Positions 55,184 to 64,000 of a stretch of 64,000 bases of DNA are shown one piece after another. The position numbers and the translations under genes are program-made. Below the pieces are notes generated by a model. That model ran no database searches and was not told the DNA's origin. It saw only the letters and a program-made list of their open reading frames with translations. This DNA is from Hedera helix (taxonomy: Eukaryota; Streptophyta; Magnoliopsida; Apiales; Araliaceae), in assembly GCA_947179155.2 (NCBI GenBank), contig OX359273.1, positions 38,981,023 through 39,045,022 on the forward strand, read 5' to 3'. Numbering within the stretch: the stretch's first letter is position 1; each line of letters starts with the position of its first letter.

Positions 55184-56950
55184 AAGTGTGGAAACTTGAG
55201 GAGGAATTAATATCCTTTAACTCTATAATTTGAACCTCTTTTTCCTTCATTCATTTGTTACATATTCAATCTAAATCCTAGGAATTAATAACAACTTTGT
55301 ATGACTATGAATCCAATCTCAATTGCATAATCTAGTTTCTCATGGATATTACATTTTAGGTTTCAGTGACTGTTGAGACTACCTCAAATTGTCAACTTAA
55401 CAAATATTCGATAACACTTATAAGACTAAAATACGTACAAAATTGTACCTTTAATTTGTCATTTTGTAAGAATATAATACTTGATTTCACATTATAGCAA
55501 ATTGTTATCCCGTGATATAACTATTAGCGCACAATCGTGCATTTTAAAGTATAATTATTAGTACAAAACTAATTAATTCAAAAGATATAATTTTGCACTA
55601 CTAATTGTACTACCAGATAACAATTATATCATAAAGTCAATTACAATATTTTCATAAAGTAATACACTCACGGTATAAATTTGCATTTTTGTCAATTTAC
55701 AAAATTTGAGAGCTAGAAATTTATATGGAATGATTATTTTATAAGAGATTTTGATAATTTTAGAAAACTCCTTTTACATAAAGAGTAAAACATAATTCAT
55801 ATTTATTTGAATAAGTAGCGTAGAGTATGGCGCAATTGAAAGTCTAAATCGCACATGGAACTGCTTGAGTATGGTTTGATAAATTCAAAATCTCACATAA
55901 AACCTCTTATGATAGGGGTTGTGAGGTTTTGAAACGTGCGGTGCAGTTTTATTTGGTACGGTTTCGAGTCCAAAATGAATTAAACATATATGTATTAAAA
56001 AACATATTTTTCATGAGAAATAGAGAATTGTGTTAGGTTACAATTCTGAAAATTTTGTTGTTTGACAAAATGAGGTTAAGAAAATTTTGAATTTACATAA
56101 AAAAAGAATGTCATGCTTCTTGTCATTTGTTGCCCATCTATTTTTCATGTAGGCAAATATACTTTGGAAACTATAGTATTTTGACCTGAGATTACATGAA
56201 ACTATTACATCCAAAAGCTATCATATCCTAAGCTATACATAGTCACATAGGTATAAAATATATCTAACTAATCTTAGCAGAATCAGAAACTAAAATCTAA
56301 GATATAACACATAAGATAAGATAGAAATAGAAGATAGTTAACCTATAGTTGAGAGCTCATAGCCAATTTGTATTAACGCAAACATCTACTTCTTATTTTC
56401 ATTGAAGATTTCCTCATTCATAATATCAAGACATTCATAGTTAATATTGAAGATAATCATCAACGCGCAGTGCGATTCGTGGTAATAGACTGCAAAACTT
56501 GAAATTAAACCGCAAATGTGATTTCTTAACTCGCTTAAAATTGTCATATATGTCGAAACCGTTTGTGCAATTCTATTGGTGCGATTGATCAATTTTTTGT
56601 ACGATTTTAAGGCCAAATTCAAATTCTTATTCAACCCTGTGAATAAGGTCTTGTGAATATGTTAAAATTTTCTCTTTTCAACAATTCCCAACTTATATAT
56701 GAAGTAGACTTACCGTTGACCCTAAAATGTAAAAGGAGCGAAATTCTTACAAGTATAAATAATACGAGGAGGACATTGTAATACTTTAATTTTTCCCTTA
56801 TTAAAATATCAATTCCCTCCAATAATATTGTAATTTCATTTTTTTCGTTGTCCTGCTAAAAATTGAAAATAAAGACGAGAAGGCTAAAATGGTAAATTAA
56901 TAAATAAAGAAGGGGTAAGAAGATAGAGGAAGTAGACGATATTTACACAC
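55184..56950. other. AT-rich spacer upstream of the TCP gene
   Basis: No gene recognised. The ORFs at 56386-56634 and 56631-56822 are short, AT-rich and without family features. Confidence 0.45.
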
Positions 56951-58505
56951 TGGAACGGCGCTGTCTGGCTAGCCTTCCCGATAAGCTTGGCAATGGCTTC
57001 TTAGGGCATTGATTTCCGAGTTCCCTTTCTCTCTCCTCTCTCTGATTTTCTCATGCTAAATCCATCTTTCAGATACTTTTCCAATAAAAAAACCCTAACA
57101 TCCACCACAATATCACTTTCTCTCCCTTCAAAACCAAATTTTGGAGAGATAAAACAATAATTTTCCTTCAAATTTCAGCAAGCCAAGCTCCGGCAATGGC
57201 GGTTTAGTATCACCGTTTCTCATCATAATGCTTGTTCCACTACACGCAGGAAATCGGAAAGGTATAGTTGTACGTACATTTTGCAGAATTACAGTGAGAG
57301 AGAGAGAGAGAAAAAAATCTTTACTTTCGAACTCGGATTTCTCTCTCCCGAAGACTTCATTAATTTCCTTCCATTTTCCGCTTCGAGTTTGTTATTTTTA
57401 TAGGGATGAAACATTCAAGTTTAATTTATGTCCAATTTCCTTTCTTTTAATTTTGTTAAAACTAATTGCAGGTTGTAATGTTTATGAATGATGATATACA
57501 CACATATATATAAGCAAATAGTACAAAATTACTAGTATATAAATCTAAATTTTGTAGTTAATTTTGGGAATCTATGGCTGATCTGCCATGTTTTGTTCGT
57601 CAGAAACACTCAGATTTAAACGCTGTGGATGTGTATTTTGTCATTTAATTGCATCTTCTTATGAGACAATAGGTAAAATAACATTCATCATCTTCTCTCT
57701 CCTTAATTTTTTTTATAGTAAATTATATTTAATGCATATTTACATTGAAACCCAGTTTTTTTATTGATTGTTTTTCTGTGGATGGTGATCGTTAAGCTTA
57801 GTAACACAAATTGTCTGCAAATTGCAGGTTCAGCTCGCTAAGCATTAAATACTACTGCAAAAAAAGCTCAAATAAAGCAGGGAAAAAAAAAAGAAAAAAA
57901 GAGAAGCAGATATAGATATATCGCCGGCTGACTTATCCGAGTTACTGCTTCATAGCTGTTTTTCTCATCAACCCAAGCTTAACTCTGAAGCAGAAACAAG
58001 GTTAAGAGAGAGAAAGAGAGCTTTATTTAGCTGAGATGCCTATTTTTTTTTTAATTTTTTCTTTTTACTCTCTTATTTTAATTTTAATCTTTTTACAAAG
58101 AGAGAGAAAGTCTGAGCAAAATTACAGGCTTTTTCCTTTCCTTTCGTTTTGAAAATCACTGCAGAAAGCTTGAAACGGAGCTTCCCTCTGACATTACCGG
58201 CCTGCCCGGCCAGTGAACGTGATATATTAAAGCTTAAAAAGAAGCAGACTTTATATATATGTATGTATGTATATATAAGCCAAGTAGTCTGTATAATAAT
58301 CGTCATCAATGCAAAGGACATACACACATACACAGTCCCCCTTTAAATGCACACCCATCTTTTCTCTCTCTAAACCCTAATTCACATCCCAATTAAGCCC
58401 TTCCCCACCACTCTTTTTCTCTCTCCCTTTAACTAAGAATTCGAAGGATAAGAAAGCTAAAAATGGGTTTATTTTCAGTTTTGTTGTGAAAGGTATGAAA
58501 GTGCT
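56951..58505 (+). promoter_or_regulatory. Likely promoter and long, possibly spliced leader of the TCP gene
   Basis: Rich in CT/GA tracts (for example GA at 57294-57311), as plant TCP leaders are. A candidate leader intron runs from a GGAAAG/GTATAG donor near 57260 to TGCAG acceptors at about 57471 or 57827. Two upstream ATGs precede the CDS: 58463-58489 (8 codons) and 58495-58575 (26 codons, overlapping the CDS start out of frame). Without transcripts, start site and introns are unproven. Confidence 0.45.
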
Positions 58506-58575
58506 ATGGAGGTGGATGAGATTCAAACTCAAGCCTGCAAATTTCCTAGAATTAGAAGTGACTCTAACAGGATAG
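58495..58575 (+). other. Upstream ORF overlapping the TCP start codon
   Basis: ATG at 58495, 26 codons, TAG at 58573-58575. It runs out of frame through the TCP ATG. A second one, 58463-58489, lies just upstream. Such uORFs can lower main-ORF translation, but no evidence of use is available here. Confidence 0.5.
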
Positions 58576-59783
58576 GACAAAAGGGGGAAGACGAGGATGA
58601 GGTAGCGCTCAAAAGGATAGCTTCTGGGGGCGGTGGAAATGATATTGGCCGGTTTTGTGGGTGGCCATCGTCACGGATTGTTAGGGTTTCTAGGGCATCT
58701 GGGGGAAAGGACCGGCACAGCAAGGTTTGGACCTCGAGAGGGCTTAGGGACCGCCGTGTTCGGCTATCTGTCACCACGGCCATACAGTTTTACGATCTTC
58801 AAGATCGGCTAGGATATGATCAGCCCAGCAAGGCCGTGGAGTGGTTACTAAAAGCGGCTGATAGTTCCATTGCGGAGCTCCCTTCCCTCAATACCTCATT
58901 TCCGGACACCCCTAAGCAACTCGTTGACGAAAAGAGGTCAAGTGGAGGTACTACTGAAATTGGGTTTGATTCTACTGATCATGTGGAATTGGATATTGAT
59001 CCGAATTTCCGTCAGCAGCAGCAGAATGTTTCTTTGTCAAAATCTGCTTGTAGTAGCACTTCTGAAACCAGTAAGGGCTCCGGGGGGTTGTCACTTTCCC
59101 GGTCGGAAAGCCGAATTAAAGCACGAGAGCGGGCAAGGGGAAGGGCAGCAGAGAAGGAAAAGGAGAAAGAAACTGAGTCTCTCTTCGCAGGCGATCACCA
59201 GAATGTGACCTCAATTTCACAAAATTCCTCTTTCACTGAGCTACTCACCGGCAACATAAACAGTGCTGATAACAATAATAGCACCAGCCATAAGTCGTCT
59301 CGGCAGTGGCAATTGACTCCCATGGATTACTTTGCCAGTGGACCTAACCATTCCTCACCCGGGTTTTCAGGACAAATTCACTCGGGGAATTCTTTGTCCC
59401 AGTCCATGATGGTTTCGTCATTCAGTGTTACTCCGGGAGATCACCATCAGGAGCTTCAACAATTCTCCTTTGTCCCGGATAATCTTGTCCCAGTTGCTAC
59501 TACTGCTGGCGGGAGCGATTACAGTCTCAACTTCTCCATTTCTTCCGGCCTTGCGGGTTTCAATAGGGGGACCCTTCAGTCCAATTCACCGTCTTTGTTA
59601 CCTCACCTTCAGAGGTTTTCTTCCATTGACGGATCAAATTCACCTTTCTTCCTCAGTTCTACGGCTCCAAATGCTGAGAATCATCATCAGCATCATCAGT
59701 TCCCTGCTGGATTTGACAGCCGCTTACAACTCTATGGAGAAGCTGGCAGGCATTCAGATCAGAAAGGGAAAGGAAAACACTGA
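58506..59783 (+). CDS. Class II CIN-type TCP transcription factor (TCP2/TCP24-like), miR319 target
   Basis: 425 residues. The TCP basic helix-loop-helix is at about 67-127: GKDRHSKVWTSRGLRDRRVR basic region, then SVTTAIQFYDLQDRL, a GYDQPSKAVEWLL second helix and SSIAELP. A second conserved element, the Arg-rich R domain (SRSESRIKARERARGRAAEK), is at about 198-217. TCP plus R domain and a miR319 site mark the TCP2/TCP24 branch of the CIN group. These nuclear factors bind GGNCCC-type sites and push leaf cells from division to differentiation. The long Ser/Asn/Gln-rich C-terminal region and the SDQKGKGKH end are typical. The start is the first in-frame ATG, at 58506. No frameshift or missing motif. 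Confidence 0.95.
   Translation: MEVDEIQTQACKFPRIRSDSNRIGQKGEDEDEVALKRIASGGGGNDIGRFCGWPSSRIVRVSRASGGKDRHSKVWTSRGLRDRRVRLSVTTAIQFYDLQDRLGYDQPSKAVEWLLKAADSSIAELPSLNTSFPDTPKQLVDEKRSSGGTTEIGFDSTDHVELDIDPNFRQQQQNVSLSKSACSSTSETSKGSGGLSLSRSESRIKARERARGRAAEKEKEKETESLFAGDHQNVTSISQNSSFTELLTGNINSADNNNSTSHKSSRQWQLTPMDYFASGPNHSSPGFSGQIHSGNSLSQSMMVSSFSVTPGDHHQELQQFSFVPDNLVPVATTAGGSDYSLNFSISSGLAGFNRGTLQSNSPSLLPHLQRFSSIDGSNSPFFLSSTAPNAENHHQHHQFPAGFDSRLQLYGEAGRHSDQKGKGKH
59564..59584 (+). promoter_or_regulatory. miR319 target site in the TCP coding sequence
   Basis: The 3' part CCCTTCAGTCCAA pairs perfectly with the miR319 5' end. The 5' half (GGGGGA) has the mismatches also seen in known TCP2-type sites. It lies at codons about 353-359, C-terminal to the R domain, as in CIN TCP genes. 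Confidence 0.92.
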
Positions 59784-60653
59784 GTTCGATTGCCCGACTA
59801 CTTCTCTGGTAATAATTTTCATTCCCAGTTTCTTGAATATAAAATTATATGCTCCACATTTTCTGCTAATTTGAAATCTTAGCTCATGTGGGGTTTATTT
59901 GGTTACCATGGGTGCAGAAGTTTTTTGGATGCTTTTTGGATTTAAGTGCTATGATACCATGAATGCTTTGATTTCTTGGTTTTACTAAAAAAGCATTACT
60001 AATGAGCATATTTAATTGAAATGTTATAAATTGTGTTGTATTGCATGAATTGCTGCGAATGGGGATCTGGCTGGTTGTCTCTTTGTTTGTTTTCTTTCTG
60101 GTTCCCTTCTTTCTAGCATGTGTATGCTTAGCCAGGTGTTAGTCACTGAGTGAAGGGAACGCACTTTGAACTGTATATATATATATATATATATATAATT
60201 TACAGGGAACCTTTTTTTAAATCCCAAATTATCTTCCCAAAGCTTTGTGCCCCACCAGTACCATTTGACTGTCACTGAAGCCGAAACCATACCCGGATTG
60301 CCAGGCAATTCAATGGTGAGCTGTCAAGCTGTGGAGGACATGAAAGACTCCAAACATTAAACACCGTTAGGTTAAACCCATGCACGTAGTAGCCATACTT
60401 TTGCAGAAAAGTTATTGCAGCTTTATAAGTTAGCCAGTTTTATCATTTATGTGGTGATCAAGCTAATAGTAAATATTCGTACTTTGTGCGTCAATTGACT
60501 ATCATGATGTAGATGAATAGCTTTCCTAATTAATTCCCCAAGACTATATATAAGCTGGTGATAACAGTAACATACTGAGAGGAATTTCCCAAATTGGAAT
60601 TGTATTGTCAATAATTATGTTTGTCTAAGGAAGGTTTTAAATCATAGTAATAA
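59784..60653. other. 3' flank of the TCP gene
   Basis: Probable 3' UTR then spacer. It holds a (TA)n at about 60173-60197. Short ORFs show no family features. Confidence 0.45.
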
Positions 60654-60795
60654 ATGGATTAATTTTATATTAAGTTGGACAATAGATAAATACAGTGCTG
60701 ACATGTAAAAAGAGAACACTCCCGACCTGCGTGTCAGAATTGTATTGATCAATTATTTAATTTACTATGAGGTTAATTTCATGTTAACCGAATTC
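60654..60795. mobile_element. Degenerate Mutator-like MITE, same family as 61215-61373
   Basis: Inverted GAATTCGGTTAACATGAAATTAA at the right end, with internal ATACAGTGCTGACATG and GCGTGTCAGAATTGTATTGAT, matching the complete copy. The left TIR is eroded. Confidence 0.55.
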
Positions 60796-61214
60796 ATAAT
60801 AAATTATACTCATGATAAAGTATGTTCGAAGTTTTTGGCAGTGATAAAGCGATTTCTTAGTAATAATTACATTTTAATTTATTGTACAACTAAAATGTAT
60901 GACAATAGTTGTGGTTTAAAAATTAACTTCTGACTTGATAATTACATGATCATTCTACTTCATTATGATGAAATTTTTTCTTAAAAAAACTATATAATTA
61001 TAGATAAGCAATAAGCTGAAATAAATATATATTTCCTTCTTTATATGTGTTATAACTATTTTGGGAATAAATTTATTGCTGATACTAGAAATAGAAGTGT
61101 AGTTGTTTTCCGTTGCACAAATACAGAGTTGAGTTGAGTAGGCACGCTTTATATTTGGTACTTATTAAAAATTTAAGATTGCATGAACAAAATTCATTTC
61201 TGCCGCTTTGGTTG

Positions 61215-61373
61215 GGATTCGGTTAGTATGAAGTTAATTTCATAGTAAGTTAAACAATTGACCAATACAGTACTGACACACAAAAAGAGAGAACATTTTC
61301 CGACATGCGTGTCAACACTGTATTGATTTATTGTCGAACTTATCATGAAGTTAACTTCATACTAACAGAATCC
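61215..61373. mobile_element. Mutator-like MITE, 159 bp
   Basis: Long TIRs: GGATTCGGTTAGTATGAAG at left and inverted GGATTCTGTTAGTATGAAG at right, continuing about 65 bp through AATACAGT.(T/C)TGACAC. The 9-bp flanks CTTTGGTTG and CTTCGGTTG match at 8 of 9, the length expected for Mutator-like elements. Confidence 0.8.
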
Positions 61374-64000
61374 CTTCGGTTGATTTGTTGAGTTGTTATA
61401 GTAAATTTATTTGTGGTAATCAAGAAAAATCTCATACTTCCTTCATGTTGACATGAATGGAAAGAAAAGAAGGCAAATTAGGAGAAAATATAAATTTTTG
61501 TATAGTACACGTGTATTCAGTCCTCTTTCGACATGGTTTGATTTATATACCGAGTTTTATAAAACAATTGAAGAGGATTGTATATATATATATATTCGTA
61601 ATTATCCATGATATTAGTATTATTCCCAAATAATAACATAAATTAGATTATGTCAAAGTTTTGAAAAGTGAGATGAGCATTTACATTGCATAATTAATTA
61701 GTTTGTAAATTACTACTACTTGCATAGTGTTCTTTTTATCAAATGACCTCTCCCTCTATATATAATTATTTGTAGCATAGCCTGCCATTAACAAATGTAG
61801 AACATGTTAAATCAAATCATGCTTGACATTCTCTTAACAAGTTCGTCATGGAGGTATTGGCTTGTTTTTGATAAACGTATAGGTAGCTTGCCAAGTTGCG
61901 CCACCTTGCTGACTGATTTACCACCGAACAGGTCTTTAAGGATTTTCTGATCTATTGTTTTAAGGTTTTGCATTAATTCACATCATGTTGAGTATAAATC
62001 ATTCGGCAGCTTCTATTAGGTCTCTGATGGTTGGGCTACGATGCACATGGCTCCACTCAGTAGGTTGGTTGTGTCATCATTTTCAATCTTCTGCTACTGA
62101 TTTTCAACATAAATTATATTTTAGTACACTTTACTTTTGATATGCCATCACTCCTTTAATTAATTATCATCTAATAAAGCTAATTATATGTTCAAAAATA
62201 TGTATTGACTAGTAAAATTCAACCATACCAAAATCACGATAAATAAATCACTAAACATTTAAGGAGATATGGTGGTACTCCAAACTTCTAAAAAATTCAA
62301 ACTAGGGTTATTTGTTTTCTCCAAAATTAAGCACCAAGTCTATTGAATCAAAATTTTCTTGAATACGTCTACTCTACTACATATAAGCTGCAACAAGTAC
62401 GAATTTCAGCCTATAATACAATATGCAGCATGTTTTGTCATTTAATTACGATCAAAGTGAAGCTTTCTAATCGAATAAACATGATGATAACTACCTTATT
62501 GGATAATTTGGAAGATGATATAATTTAGAGAGGAAGTGAAATATAACTTTGAAGAACTTTCATTTCACTTGCATAAAATGACTCACATACAAGACTATTT
62601 ATAGGGCTCTTAAGACACTTCTAGATTGAGCCACTTTAATTACTACATAACCAAATACATGTACATGAATTTAACCGTACATGTTTCAAGACATTTTTAA
62701 ATATATATATTCATGTACATACATGTATTATGTACTTAGACATTACCCATTCATGTATTAATACTAATTAAGATAATTCATGGCACAGTACGAATCTAGC
62801 ACGGTCTAACATGGTAGAGTGAATATACATGTTTGAATACATTCATACATACTAGTGTATAAATGAAAAAAATAAATATTTTGAAGTCTACTGGAGCGGG
62901 TGAATTTTAACATATTTGACATGTTCTTTTATTAATTAGCTTCCTTGCCTGTAGTATTGTTGCTAATACCAGAACTAGGTTGCCAAACATTTTAGACAAA
63001 ATGGCATGTCAATTTTGAGCACTTAAGGAAGATATTTGATCAAAACCTAGGAATAACTGAATATAAATGAAGTCTAAGAGGTAACAAATTGGCAAGAAGA
63101 GCTGCAGCTGTTGCAAAGATGTGATGGAATGGAACTGACTGATTTATGTATTGAATAATGGTATCTGGTAAATTTCAAGTTCTGAAAAGATTAAATGAAA
63201 AAGAAACTTCAATATCTTCTTCCATGAACATTTTTAGGTTATGCCTAGGACTGATAATTTAAGTTAAAAAAACTTGACCTGCCTAAACTAGTATTAAATA
63301 GAGATCAGGCACGTTAGCATCTAGTTGTACTATTCTTTGATAATTCGAATGGCAAACATCACTTGAACCACTGTAGATTAATTGCTGAGTACTAGCGAAA
63401 AGAGAGCTTATAATTAGTGTTACCATGTAATACCAACTGAATGTTGACTGTCTCGGCAGAAGATTCAGCTTTTCTCTTAGGCAGTGTTGAGTATTGGAGG
63501 CTTCATATTGGGAAATGTTCAATATCTGAGGAATATCACTGAGTAGTTCTCTAGCTATTTAGATTCTAGCCCTTATAAAAAAAGAATAAAAAAACATCTA
63601 CACTGGGTTTTTCAACATTGAATAATGATGCTTATCTAATGTTAAACTAGTTAGCTTGGTAGCCAGTGCTCAATGAATCCTTGCAATTTCTATCTTAGTG
63701 GCTTTGGAGGAGGAAGTTGGTAACTTGAATACTCAGATCATACACTTGTTTGGGACGAATATCAGTTTTTTCTTTTATTCAGCCTCTCTAGTAGTTGAGA
63801 CCAAATAAATTACTATTCAGCTTAGCAGCAAATTTGCCCGTCTCTTTCCTCTTGTTGGCTAGGAGAGAGAGGAGGGAAGGAAGGTTGAGTCAAAATCTTT
63901 CTTTGTCAATTAGGGTTGAAGGTGATGTCATTGTAAAACTTCATTCCTTTGAATTCCTGATTCAATCATCTATGTATTTTGGATTTTTTTGGAACAACTA
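61374..64000. other. AT-rich spacer, no gene seen
   Basis: No coding region recognised on either strand. The ORFs at 62343-62528 and 63283-63522 lack family features. A gene may begin beyond the window edge. Confidence 0.45.

Noticed and set aside
56386..56822. Two overlapping minus-strand ORFs
   Set aside because: AT-rich, no start context, no recognised family; probably chance.
60024..60308. Minus-strand ORF of 94 codons downstream of the TCP gene
   Set aside because: Runs through a (TA)n tract encoding Tyr-Ile repeats and lies in the probable TCP 3' flank.

Overview
The window is nuclear DNA of a flowering plant, most likely a eudicot. It is AT-rich intergenic DNA with sparse genes and many LTR retrotransposons, MITEs and microsatellites. 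The host genes found are a CC-type (ROXY) glutaredoxin, a miR319-targeted class II TCP transcription factor, a small plant-type protein of unknown function, and a decayed copy of a nuclear gene for mitochondrial ribosomal protein uL14m. I did not try to name the species.

Layout. 1-7 kb: the glutaredoxin (307-723, minus) with a duplicated leader/promoter block, then AT-rich spacer with a hAT-type element (3598-4346) and a 152-codon gene (6231-6689, plus). 7005-22295: a complete Ty3/gypsy Tat-type element in minus orientation, with 560-bp LTRs, TSD CTTTC, PBS, PPT and two RNase H domains. Between pol and its 3' LTR it carries an antisense, intron-containing gene that matches the 'putative gypsy-type transposon' proteins. 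A 4972-bp TG..CA element with TSD CGTAG, probably a solo LTR, splits that antisense gene. 22.5-24 kb: the uL14m pseudogene, which keeps an intron. 24.6-26.1 kb: one CACTA terminus, an LTR-like edge and the 5' end of a Ty1/copia element. 26419-29474: a solo LTR of a Tekay-like chromovirus family.

34.3-50.7 kb is a four-deep nest. A decayed minus-strand Ty1/copia element holds a TRIM-like mini-retrotransposon. The TRIM holds a Tekay-family solo LTR (TSD TAGTA), and that LTR holds a nearly full Tekay-family element (TSD ATTTC) with 2773-bp LTRs. The inner element has gag, protease and integrase-chromodomain, but most of its reverse transcriptase is missing.

51-64 kb: MITEs of hAT, Stowaway-like, PIF/Harbinger-like and Mutator-like type with recognisable TIRs and TSDs, then the TCP gene (58506-59783, plus) with two upstream ORFs and a miR319 site, then spacer. 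The host genes show no operon-like relationship. The structure of the window is set by transposon layering, and TSDs and split reading frames give the insertion order.
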